Assembly (NCBI GenBank): GCA_016871495.1
Contig: VHDF01000001.1
Span: 1-64,000 of the forward strand
Direction of reading: 5' to 3'
Length of the DNA: 64,000 nt
DNA from: Verrucomicrobiota bacterium
GTDB lineage: Bacteria > Verrucomicrobiota > Verrucomicrobiia > Limisphaerales > VHDF01
Shown: positions 47,750 through 55,611 of the stretch, in pieces
How positions within the stretch are numbered: the first letter of the stretch is position 1
How the letters are laid out: each line of letters opens with the position of its first letter
Notes under the pieces: generated by a model
The model's input: the letters and a program-made list of their open reading frames with translations, nothing else
The model's database searches: none
Told to the model about the DNA's origin: nothing
Translations under genes and position numbers: made by a program

Positions 47750-48097
47750 CTACTCGACCGGCGCAGGCTGAAACTCCGCGAGCATGACAATGATCTTGTA
47801 AGCGAGGAGAATGCTGGCCACGAGCAAAACCAAATGGATCAATTTCACCTTGCCCTTGGATTTTCTCGAGAGCCGGTTCTCAATTTTTCTCCATAAGCCG
47901 CGATGCAGCCGCTGTCCGCAATCGTGGCAGTGGCTGCGCACCCGGGCATTGTGGGCTCCACACGCATTGCACGACACATAAAGGTGCGAGCCGCAGCGGC
48001 GGCAGGTGTGCTTGCCCGCGTCATTGACATGCTCGCATTTCGGGCAGGCCACGCCCTGCGCCGAAGTCGGATTCTCGCGGCGCTTGGATTCCTTCAT
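47750..48097 (-). CDS. Double-zinc-ribbon membrane protein inserted between tolQ and tolR
   Basis: From the ATG at 48097 the 115-residue protein contains four CxxC pairs in two zinc ribbons: CPKCEHVNDAGKHTCRRC (residues 18-35) and CNACGAHNARVRSHCHDC (residues 43-60). A basic segment (LWRKIENRLSRKSKGKVK) and one C-terminal helix (IHLVLLVASILLAYKIIVML) follow. The ribbons should lie in the cytoplasm, with the C-terminus anchored in the membrane. It overlaps tolQ by four bases, so it is made together with the motor proteins. I know no standard Tol-Pal component like this; a role in regulation or assembly is speculative. Confidence 0.8.
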   Translation of the reverse strand: MKESKRRENPTSAQGVACPKCEHVNDAGKHTCRRCGSHLYVSCNACGAHNARVRSHCHDCGQRLHRGLWRKIENRLSRKSKGKVKLIHLVLLVASILLAYKIIVMLAEFQPAPVE

Positions 48098-48819
48098 GCT
48101 CCCTCCTCGTCCTTCAAAAACTCGCTCTCCATCCGTGAAACGAGGGCCTGGGCAAAATTGTCCAACTCGACGGTGAGCACCCGCAGATAATGCACCAGCC
48201 AGTTGTAACCAAACATTGAGGGAATGGCGACCAGCAGACCCGCCACGGTCGTGATCAAGGCCGCCGCCACCCCCGGCGCCATGGCCTGCAACGTAGCCGA
48301 GTTCTGCAACGCCACCTGCCCAAAGGTGCTCATCACCCCCCACACCGTCCCCAGCAATCCGAGAAACGGAGCCCCGCTCACCGCAATCGCGAGCAAAATC
48401 AAACCCGACTCGAGCCGCAGCGACTCCCGCGCGACGGCCGCCTCCAAACTTCGCTTCACGTGCTCCATGGCCTTCAAGGAGGCCTGCTCCTTGCGCGCGC
48501 CCCCGCCTGACTTCAACCGGGCATCCAGTTGCATGCATCCATCCTGATAGACGGAAAACAACGGGCATCCCTCCACACGCACCCGGCGATCATAAATCCC
48601 AAACACGGTGGTCTGGGACTGAAATTCGGAATCAAAAAAGGCGTTGAGCTTCCGGGCACGCCTCATCTGCATGGCTTTGTAAGCCATGACCGACCACGCG
48701 AAAATCGAGAAGAACACCAGGATGACAATGATGACCTTGGCCTCGGGCCGCGCCTGGTTCCACACATAAACCAGCTCAGCCTGAGTGCTGTCAGCCAGCA
48801 AAAAACCGGAAAAATTCAT
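48094..48819 (-). CDS. tolQ: TolQ/ExbB/MotA-family proton channel protein
   Basis: The 241-residue protein shows a first helix (AKVIIVILVFFSIFAWSVMAYKAMQMRR), a cytoplasmic loop, and the conserved pair of helices LILLAIAVSGAPFLGLLGTVWGVMSTF and LQAMAPGVAAALITTVAGLLVAIPSMFGYN, where the GTVWGVM and TTxxGLxxAIP segments are MotA/TolQ hallmarks. It is the first gene of the Tol-Pal run and likely defines the operon's 5' end. Confidence 0.93.
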   Translation of the reverse strand: MNFSGFLLADSTQAELVYVWNQARPEAKVIIVILVFFSIFAWSVMAYKAMQMRRARKLNAFFDSEFQSQTTVFGIYDRRVRVEGCPLFSVYQDGCMQLDARLKSGGGARKEQASLKAMEHVKRSLEAAVARESLRLESGLILLAIAVSGAPFLGLLGTVWGVMSTFGQVALQNSATLQAMAPGVAAALITTVAGLLVAIPSMFGYNWLVHYLRVLTVELDNFAQALVSRMESEFLKDEEGA

Positions 48820-49192
48820 TTCATAAGTCGAGCCGCCGCGATGGGAACGAAGCGTGTCCGTTCAGGTTTAGCCGCCACGCTGCGCGAGGTCAAATCATCA
48901 AAGAATGACGAAGGACTCCCCAAAACCCCCGCCACTCAACTCTATTCCCACCAAAACTGTCGGCTTTCATTACAACTGACTCGAATCAACGCAAGAAATT
49001 CAATGCGAATCATTAACGAATCCAATTCCTTAAAATCAGATGCTCAAGTGTCGGATTTCTTAACAGTTTGGGGCCATTTCCCCCACTTCACCCTCCTAAT
49101 CAAATCGAATTCTTGGATCTTAACCTGCTGAATACGAACATGTTGAACGACACATTCAAAATCAAGGCACTTAAATTGCTGCCCTTCTCACG
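48820..49192. other. AT-richer divergent intergenic region
   Basis: About 370 bases between the tolQ start (minus) and the VPDSG-protein start (plus). The part from 48900 to 49190 is clearly more AT-rich than its surroundings, with CTTAAAATC and TTAACAGT stretches. It likely holds promoters for both directions, but no motif is convincing enough to call. No gene, tRNA or terminator was recognised. Confidence 0.5.
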
Positions 49193-49858
49193 ATGAAAAC
49201 CCACCCACTTCTGGTCCTTGTTGGTACGGGATTCCTGCTGTCCCAAACCGCGTTTTTAGCAGGATTTGTATCCCCAACCTCCTATGACATGCCCAACGGC
49301 AACGGCCATGCCTCAGGAGGGACCTTCAATTATTGGGATCAGGAATACACGGGCGCAGGCTCGACGACCGTCGATAACGCTCCTCTGAGCGGAGGATTGG
49401 GCAACCTCACCGACGGCGTCATCCCAACCGATAACTGGCACCTGGTCGAAAACCACGCCGGAACCGGACCCTACGTCGGCTGGACACTCGATCCCACGAT
49501 CACCTTCAACTTCGCCGGTCCGGTTTACATCGATGACATCATTCTCCACCTCGATGACGCCAACGGTTTCGGAGGAGTGCAACTGCCTTCCGCCATTTCA
49601 GTCTCGGTGGACGGCGGCCTGCCCGGCGTGCAGGTCGTCATCGACCCCGTCACGGCAAATCCCATCGCAGTCACCATCGATCTCAACCAAACGGTCACCG
49701 GCACCATCGATATCGGACTCAAAAGAAGTTCGTTCTGGGTGTTCCTCAGCGAGGTGCAGTTTACAGGCGCCACTTCAGGGGTCCCGGATGCCGGAAGCGG
49801 ATGGATGATGCTCGGTGGATCCCTCGCCTTCTTGGCCTCGATTCGTCGCCGCCGCTGA
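49193..49858 (+). CDS. VPDSG-CTERM-type exosortase-sorted secreted protein
   Basis: The 221-residue protein has a signal peptide (KTHPLLVLVGTGFLLSQTAF) and a beta-rich domain with galactose-binding-like or discoidin-like features (YVGWTLDPTITFNFAGPVYI, IDDIILHLDDANGFGG). The C-terminus has the exosortase tripartite tail. VPDAG at about residue 197 stands at the place of the VPDSG motif, then comes a hydrophobic helix (WMMLGGSLAFLASI) and a basic RRRR end. It should be processed and anchored by the exosortase at 15 kb. The domain may bind sugar; the function is unknown. The start follows the AT-rich region. Confidence 0.88.
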   Translation: MKTHPLLVLVGTGFLLSQTAFLAGFVSPTSYDMPNGNGHASGGTFNYWDQEYTGAGSTTVDNAPLSGGLGNLTDGVIPTDNWHLVENHAGTGPYVGWTLDPTITFNFAGPVYIDDIILHLDDANGFGGVQLPSAISVSVDGGLPGVQVVIDPVTANPIAVTIDLNQTVTGTIDIGLKRSSFWVFLSEVQFTGATSGVPDAGSGWMMLGGSLAFLASIRRRR

Positions 49859-49904
49859 TCGCGCAACATTCGAAATCATTCCGCGAAGGCCGGGGCCGGG
49901 AGAT

Positions 49905-50675
49905 TCATCCCCGGTGCCGGCCTTTGGCTCTCAACATCGAGTACTTCAAATAAACCTCCCTCGCGCAGAGCCCGGCGATTTCCCACCCGCGTTGTCCATC
50001 CAGAAATCCCGCGCGAAAAACATACCCTCGCACCCAGCGGTGAGCCGCGTGCAGCAACGCGGAACCCACTCCCGCGCTCCTGCCCTCCGAAAGCTTGGTC
50101 TCTGCCCACAAGCGGGCGTAATGTTCCCCGCGCTTTCGAAAGTCCTCCGCGTCCGTGAACGAATAATGCTCCAAATCACCCTGCAGAGGCTCGATCTCGC
50201 CTTCGATTTCCAGTCGTTCATGAACCTGGCCGCCGGCAAAGCGCGCCCGATCCTTGCGAAATAATCGCACCAAACGATCCGGATACCAGTCTCCATGCCG
50301 AATCCATCGTCCTCGATAAAAGACGCATCGCGGCATCGAGTAACCGCTGACCCTCGCCGGCTCTTCACCGGATCGAAGCCGGGCGATCTCCTCCCGCAAG
50401 CGCGGGGATAAAGCCTCGTCGGCGTCGATGCTGAAGATCCAGGAATGCGAAGCGTGTTCGATCGCGAAGTTCTTTTGCCCGACATAACCGCGCCAAGGCT
50501 CGCCCATCACCCGCGCACCGAAATCACGGGCGATCTCCACCGTTCGATCCCGGCTTCCTGAGTCCACCACCACCACCTCATCCGCAAGACCCGCGAAACT
50601 CTCCAGGCACCGACCCAACTGCGCTTCCTCATTGAGGGTGATCAAACAAAAGCTGATTTTCCACGGACGGTTCAT
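49905..50675 (-). CDS. Glycosyltransferase family 2, WaaE-like
   Basis: GT-A signatures: ISFCLITLNEEAQLGRCLESF, DEVVVVDSGSRDRTVEIA (donor binding), WRGYVGQKNFAIEH and the DxD-type FSIDADEALSP. C-terminal EPLQGDLEHYSFTDAEDFRKRGEHYARLWA is typical of WaaE/KdtX-like LPS core glucosyltransferases. Starting at the ATG at 50675 it overlaps the upstream glycosyltransferase stop as ATGA, which I prefer over the ATG at 50684. It would act on the cytoplasmic side in LPS core synthesis. It is the second gene of a two-gene unit. Confidence 0.88.
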   Translation of the reverse strand: MNRPWKISFCLITLNEEAQLGRCLESFAGLADEVVVVDSGSRDRTVEIARDFGARVMGEPWRGYVGQKNFAIEHASHSWIFSIDADEALSPRLREEIARLRSGEEPARVSGYSMPRCVFYRGRWIRHGDWYPDRLVRLFRKDRARFAGGQVHERLEIEGEIEPLQGDLEHYSFTDAEDFRKRGEHYARLWAETKLSEGRSAGVGSALLHAAHRWVRGYVFRAGFLDGQRGWEIAGLCAREVYLKYSMLRAKGRHRG

Positions 50676-51769
50676 CGCGGGCACCCCCGCCGTTCCTGCG
50701 CCGCGAGGTGCAACACCGCCAGCGTCTCCTCCACGTTCCGCTCCAAATCAAGCTTCAATGAATCCACCTGCGCGGGCGCCAAGCGCGCTCGATCCCCCCA
50801 CCGCCGCAGGACCTCCACGACCGCGCCGGTATCGGACGGATCCTCGATCACCTCGCCGAACACGCCGCCCTCAAGCAGCTCAGATGCCCCGTTGCTCGAG
50901 GTGGTCACCACCGGCAGTCCCGCAGCCAGCGCTTCAATCACCACATTGGCCGATGGCTCATAAATGGGCAAAAAAACGAATAAATCCGCGGCGGCACAGA
51001 GATCGGCCAGAGAGGCCACCGGACCGGTAAAGAGCACTCGGTCTGGCGCCGGACACGGTGGGTTCCCTTTTCCCGCCACAATCAAACGCTTGTCCGCGCG
51101 ATCCCACGCTGCAAAAGCCCGCAGCAGAAATTTCAGCCCCTTCCGTTCCCAACCTGAGCCGGCAAACAACAGACATCGCTCGGTCTCACTCACTCCCAAG
51201 GCCCGGCGTGTCTCCGCCCGCTTGCCCGCTCGCAACAACGCCGTCCGAACCCCGTTGCGAACCAAATGGATTCTCTCGTCCGGAAATCCAAACCGGGCGG
51301 CAAGGTCCACACCCACCATCCTCGAGTTCACAATGATGTGTCGGGTGTTGGAAGCATCGAAGGTCCGCCGTTCCAACTGAAGCATGGTTCGGTGGAAACC
51401 GCCCCAGCCTACCCAGGGCTTTTTCCACCACGGCGCGAATTTGCGCCGCTGATCGAGCCAGGTGGCATGCACCCCGTCCCCGGCCCGATACACATCCTGC
51501 CGCAGGGTCCGCTCCAGGCTGAACACAACATCGAATTCCCCCGGCTGCACCGCGGCACGCACCGCCTCCGCAAAACGCCGCGGTCGCAACGAACGCGGAC
51601 CCGTGGCCTCAATCGAATGCAAGACACAGGCACCGCCTTCCTGAGGCCAGGTCTCGGCGAAGAGATGCACTTCATGCCCTCCTTCCACCAAGGCCTCGAT
51701 CAACCGTTGCAAATAACGCTCCGCGCCGCCCGTGGCAGAAAACTGTCGCCGGATCAATGCGAGCTTCAT
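50672..51769 (-). CDS. Glycosyltransferase family 4, WaaG-like
   Basis: The GT-B fold begins at KLALIRRQFSATGGAERYL, the WaaG-like N-terminus of LPS core glucosyltransferases. It continues with LVEGGHEVHLFAETWP, CVLHSIEATG, VYRAGDGVHATWLDQRR, CLLFAGSGWERKGLKFLLRAFA and YEPSANVVIEALAAGLPVVTTSSNGASELLE (EX7E motif). It would add a sugar to the LPS core. The ATG at 51769 (or 51772) is chosen because the next 64 upstream residues are not conserved and cross the divergent intergenic region. Confidence 0.9.
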   Translation of the reverse strand: MKLALIRRQFSATGGAERYLQRLIEALVEGGHEVHLFAETWPQEGGACVLHSIEATGPRSLRPRRFAEAVRAAVQPGEFDVVFSLERTLRQDVYRAGDGVHATWLDQRRKFAPWWKKPWVGWGGFHRTMLQLERRTFDASNTRHIIVNSRMVGVDLAARFGFPDERIHLVRNGVRTALLRAGKRAETRRALGVSETERCLLFAGSGWERKGLKFLLRAFAAWDRADKRLIVAGKGNPPCPAPDRVLFTGPVASLADLCAAADLFVFLPIYEPSANVVIEALAAGLPVVTTSSNGASELLEGGVFGEVIEDPSDTGAVVEVLRRWGDRARLAPAQVDSLKLDLERNVEETLAVLHLAAQERRGCPR

Positions 51770-51962
51770 CATGCCAGCGTCCGTATCCTGTCCCCCCGCT
51801 GTCAAGCACCCGGCAACCCTGCCCGGGGGACGGAAAGGCCTCCCTCCCCGAACGCTCCAGGAGGACCTGATCGATCGAGGCCCATCAGGTTGCGATGGTT
51901 CCCGCTTGATTGCCTTTGGCGTCCTTTGATGGAATTCCCGCCTCCGATGCGGTGACGCAGCC

Positions 51963-52235
51963 ATGAACGCCTTTCAAATCCTTTTCTTCATTGTCGTGTC
52001 CGTGGTGGCGCTGGCGTTGGTGCTGTTCCTGGCCAATATGATCCTGGGTTTGCTGGGATTCCTCGGTGCGCTCACCTTCGGGTTGCTGCCGCTCGTGCTC
52101 GCGATCGCGGGCCTCGTCAGCTGTTGGAAATCCACCCAACCCTCCAACACCAAGATTTTGTGGTCGATCATCATCGTGTTGGCGCCGATCCTCGGCCCCT
52201 TGCTCTGGTTCTTTTGGGGCAAAAAAAACACCTAA
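51963..52235 (+). CDS. Small PLDc_N-like membrane protein
   Basis: The 90-residue protein has two or three hydrophobic helices (ILFFIVVSVVALALVLFLANMILGLLGFLG and ILWSIIIVLAPILGPLLWFFWG). The second part matches the phospholipase-D-nuclease N-terminal (PLDc_N) domain pattern, W.iiivl.PilGpllwf..gk. Such proteins have no known catalytic function. It is followed after 20 bases by purF, and could be on the same transcript. Confidence 0.75.
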   Translation: MNAFQILFFIVVSVVALALVLFLANMILGLLGFLGALTFGLLPLVLAIAGLVSCWKSTQPSNTKILWSIIIVLAPILGPLLWFFWGKKNT

Positions 52236-52255
52236 GCCGCTTGACCCCTCCTTTC

Positions 52256-53719
52256 ATGCCGTCCTCTTACCCCAAGCATTATTGCGGTGTTTTCGGAGTC
52301 TTTGGGCATCCGAAGGCCTCCGAGTTGACCTACTTCGGCCTCTACGCCCTGCAACATCGCGGGCAGGAAAGCGCGGGCATCGTCTCGCTTCATGAGGGCA
52401 ACTTCCAAGTCCACCGCGGCATGGGCCTGGTCCCACACGTGTTCGAAGGAGACGTGCTGCAACGGCTCCCGGGCGACGTCGCGATCGGGCATAATCGATA
52501 CTCGACCACCGGTTCGTCCCGTTTGGAAAACGCACAACCCCTCACGGTGGATTGCGCCCAAGGCCAAATCGCCATCGCCCACAACGGCAATCTCACCAAC
52601 GCCGCCCAACTCAGAGAGGAACTCGAATCGCGAGGCTCCATTTTTCAAACCACCGTCGACAGCGAAATCATCCTCCACCTCATGGCCCAACCCACCCTGG
52701 GCGGGCGCGAGAATAATCTCGTGCAAAGCGTGCGCCGCATCGAAGGGGCCTTCTCGCTGGTGATCCTCACGGAACAGGAGATGATCGGCGTGCGCGATCC
52801 GCATGGGTTCCGCCCTCTTTCCCTGGGCCAAGTGGATGACGCGTGGGTCCTGGCCAGCGAAACGTGCGCGTTCGACCTGATTGGCGCCCGCTTTGTGCGA
52901 GACATCGAACCGGGTGAAATCGTCATCATCAACCGTCAAGGCCTTCGCAGCCTCAAAGCCTTCCCCGAATCTCAACGCCAAGCTTTCTGCATTTTCGAAT
53001 ATGTCTATTTCGCGCGCCCCGACAGCATGATCGAGGGGCGTAATGTGTACAAGGTTCGGGTGGACATGGGCCGCAAACTCGCCCAGGAACACCGTATCGA
53101 GGCGGACTTGGTCGTGCCCGTGCCCGACAGCGGCAATTGCGCCGCGCTCGGCTATTCCCTCGAGTCCGGCATCCCCTACGAAATGGCGTTCGTGCGCAAC
53201 CATTACGTCGGACGATCCTTCCTCCAACCCTCCAAGTTGATCCGTAACTTCAACGTCAAAGTGAAGCTCAATCTGATCGCCGACTTGGTCCGTGGCAAAC
53301 GCGTCATCATCGTGGACGATTCAATCGTCCGCGGCACCACATGCCGCACCCGCGTCAACAGCCTGAAGGAAGCGGGCGCCCGGGAGGTTCACGTCCTCGT
53401 GAGCTGCCCTCCCCATCAACATCCATGCGTCTATGGCATCGACTTCCCGGACCGCAAGGACCTGATGGCCGCGAACCACACGTTGGATGAAATCCGCCTG
53501 TTTCTGAACGCCGACTCGCTGGGCTACCTTTCCCAGGAAGGCATGATCGCCGCCACTGGCCTTCCCAAGCAGAGCTTCTGCATGGCGTGCTACGACGGAG
53601 TTTACCCCGTGCCCTACAATCCCGAACTCGACAAACACATCATGGAACGCCGCCGCCGCCGTTCCTCAGCCCTGGGCGATTCCCTCGCGGCAGAAGAACG
53701 TCAGCCGAAACTCCTCTAG
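52256..53719 (+). CDS. purF: Amidophosphoribosyltransferase
   Basis: It catalyses the first step of purine synthesis, transferring amide nitrogen from glutamine to PRPP. Class II glutamine amidotransferase N-terminus: HYCGVFGVFGHPKASELTYFGLYALQHRGQESAGI (Cys10 becomes the N-terminal nucleophile after processing). Other landmarks are GDVAIGHNRYSTTG, QIAIAHNGNLTNAAQLR, the PRPP loop RVIIVDDSIVRGTT and AREVHVLVSCPPHQHPCVYGIDF. The length of 487 is typical. The ATG at 52256 is preferred because the residues before it do not match the family. It lies 20 bases after the PLDc_N-like gene. Confidence 0.95.
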   Translation: MPSSYPKHYCGVFGVFGHPKASELTYFGLYALQHRGQESAGIVSLHEGNFQVHRGMGLVPHVFEGDVLQRLPGDVAIGHNRYSTTGSSRLENAQPLTVDCAQGQIAIAHNGNLTNAAQLREELESRGSIFQTTVDSEIILHLMAQPTLGGRENNLVQSVRRIEGAFSLVILTEQEMIGVRDPHGFRPLSLGQVDDAWVLASETCAFDLIGARFVRDIEPGEIVIINRQGLRSLKAFPESQRQAFCIFEYVYFARPDSMIEGRNVYKVRVDMGRKLAQEHRIEADLVVPVPDSGNCAALGYSLESGIPYEMAFVRNHYVGRSFLQPSKLIRNFNVKVKLNLIADLVRGKRVIIVDDSIVRGTTCRTRVNSLKEAGAREVHVLVSCPPHQHPCVYGIDFPDRKDLMAANHTLDEIRLFLNADSLGYLSQEGMIAATGLPKQSFCMACYDGVYPVPYNPELDKHIMERRRRRSSALGDSLAAEERQPKLL

Positions 53720-53731
53720 CCCGCGCCCAGG

Positions 53732-54619
53732 ATGAAATTTCCAGGCCAGTGCTTTGTGCGTTCCCTCCCGCTTCCATTCCCCCGCCAGCTCAGGCTAGCC
53801 TCCCGCAAGGCCACAATGGCCTTCGCCTGCCTGCTCCTGCTCAGCCTCGCTTCACCAACCCTCGCGGCGCCACCTCCGAACCAGGAAGAATTGCCCAAGG
53901 CGGAGGCATTGATGGAAAAGGCCATCGCCCGCATCAGGCAAGTCCAGGCGCAACCCCATCCTCCCCGCTTCGTCTACCTGAAAACTTCCGTCACCGAGGA
54001 GTTGGATTCCAAAGACAAGGTTCAGTCAAAACAGGAAAAAGAATACGAGGTCACCCAGGTCGGCACCGCCACCCGCCAGCGCTTGCTCAAACTGAACGGC
54101 AAGGAACTGGCCGAAACCGAAGCCAAATCCCACGAGGCCCGGATGCGGAAACAACGAGGCGAAAGTTCTGACCCGGTCGAAAAACCCAAAGATCGCGGGC
54201 GGGAACGATCCGGATGGCTGACCGAAGATCTCATCCGCAAGTTCGAGTATCAAGTCCACCGCCGGGAAGTGCTTCAGGGGCGTTCCTGCGTGCTGCTTTC
54301 CTTCAAACCGCGCGCCCACGACTTGCCCGCCACCCAACTGGCCGATCGCATTTTCAACAAACTTTCCGGTTCCATCTGGTTCGACGAGCAGGAATCCGAA
54401 ATCTGCCGCCTCGAAGTCAGCCTCAAGGAGAAAGTGTCCGTCTGGGGTGGTCTGCTCGGATCGATCCAATCCTTCGACATGAACCTGCAACGTGAGCGTT
54501 CCTCCTACGGCCCCTGGTTCAACAAGTCCTTCAAACTCACCCTCGAGGGACGTCGTTTCCTCGACACTCTTCGCCTCCGTGTCGCAGAGGAAGCACGGGA
54601 TTTCCAACGCCGGGAATGA
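53732..54619 (+). CDS. DUF1571-type secreted protein
   Basis: The 295-residue protein starts with a basic N-terminus and a hydrophobic signal (MAFACLLLLSLASPTLAAPP). The mature part matches DUF1571-like outer-membrane-associated proteins: EALMEKAIARIRQVQAQPHPPRFVYLKTSV, EELDSKDKVQSKQEKEYEV, a charged KSHEARMRKQRGE linker and IWFDEQESEICRLEVSLKEKV. Members are thought to be lipid- or glycan-interacting beta proteins but are uncharacterised. It starts 12 bases after purF and overlaps the epimerase by four bases, so it may be part of that transcription unit. Confidence 0.78.
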   Translation: MKFPGQCFVRSLPLPFPRQLRLASRKATMAFACLLLLSLASPTLAAPPPNQEELPKAEALMEKAIARIRQVQAQPHPPRFVYLKTSVTEELDSKDKVQSKQEKEYEVTQVGTATRQRLLKLNGKELAETEAKSHEARMRKQRGESSDPVEKPKDRGRERSGWLTEDLIRKFEYQVHRREVLQGRSCVLLSFKPRAHDLPATQLADRIFNKLSGSIWFDEQESEICRLEVSLKEKVSVWGGLLGSIQSFDMNLQRERSSYGPWFNKSFKLTLEGRRFLDTLRLRVAEEARDFQRRE

Positions 54620-55572
54620 GCGCCCTGGTCACCATTCAAGCGATCGATTCCCACACGGCGGGTGAACCCACCCGCGTGGTCATCGCCGGAGGCCCCCCGC
54701 TCGGAGGCGGCCCTGTCGCCCGCCAGTTGCAGGTTTTCCGGGACCAGTTCGATGGCTGGCGCTCTGCAATCGTCAACGAACCCCGCGGATCGGATGTTCT
54801 GGTCGGCGCGTTGCTCTGCCCGGCGGAAGAGGCCACGTGCGCCAGTGGGGTGATCTTCTTCAACAACGTCGGCTTCCTCGGCATGTGCGGCCATGGAGCC
54901 CTCGGCGTAGTCAAAACCCTCGCCCACATCGGACGCCTCCAACCCGGAACAGTCCGCCTGGAAACCTGCGTCGGGGTCGTCTCGGCAACCCTCCACCCCG
55001 ACGGCGGCGTGAGTCTCGAAAACGTTCCCAGCTTTCGAAAACACCCCAAGATTCCCGTGCCGGTACCGGGCCTTGGCATCATCCACGGCGACGTGGCTTG
55101 GGGAGGGAATTGGTTCTTTCTGGTGGATTCCGCCGACATCCCGGATTGCCCAAGCTTGACGTTGAAGAACTCCGAATCGCTGACCGACCTGGCGTGGCGC
55201 CTCCGCCAGGCGGTCAACTCACAGGGGTTTCCCGAAGTGGATCACATCGAAATCTTCGGCCCGCCGTCCGCCGCCCCAAGCCGATCGCGAAACTTCGTCC
55301 TCTGCCCCGGCAAGGCCTACGATCGGTCGCCTTGCGGAACGGGCACCAGCGCCAAACTCGCCTGTCTCGCCGCCGAAGGCAAGCTGGCCCCGGGTGAACC
55401 CTGGGTGCAGGAAGGCATTCTCGGCAGCTCCTTCACTGGGTCCTACCGCTGGCTGGGAGAAGACCGGAATCTCATCGTGCCCACCCTCCGCGGCACCGCT
55501 CACATCACTTCAAGGCTCGATCTCTTGCTCGACCCGGAAGACCCCTTTCAATGGGGAATTCGTCCTCATTGA
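54616..55572 (+). CDS. Proline racemase-family epimerase (4-hydroxyproline 2-epimerase-like)
   Basis: This PLP-independent enzyme moves an alpha-proton between two cysteines. Both catalytic cysteines are present: NVGFLGMCGHGALGVVK and YDRSPCGTGTSAKLACLAA. DSHTAGEPTRVVIAGGPPLGGG and GWRSAIVNEPRGSDV are also typical. The Gly/Ser context around the cysteines separates 4-hydroxyproline epimerases from true proline racemases, but not safely by eye. It overlaps DUF1571 upstream and precedes the cytochrome and FAD-dehydrogenase genes, supporting a D-amino-acid or hydroxyproline catabolic unit. Confidence 0.88.
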   Translation: MSALVTIQAIDSHTAGEPTRVVIAGGPPLGGGPVARQLQVFRDQFDGWRSAIVNEPRGSDVLVGALLCPAEEATCASGVIFFNNVGFLGMCGHGALGVVKTLAHIGRLQPGTVRLETCVGVVSATLHPDGGVSLENVPSFRKHPKIPVPVPGLGIIHGDVAWGGNWFFLVDSADIPDCPSLTLKNSESLTDLAWRLRQAVNSQGFPEVDHIEIFGPPSAAPSRSRNFVLCPGKAYDRSPCGTGTSAKLACLAAEGKLAPGEPWVQEGILGSSFTGSYRWLGEDRNLIVPTLRGTAHITSRLDLLLDPEDPFQWGIRPH

Positions 55573-55611
55573 CACTTTTTCAAGTCCTCGGTGTTCTATC
55601 GGGAATCAAAC

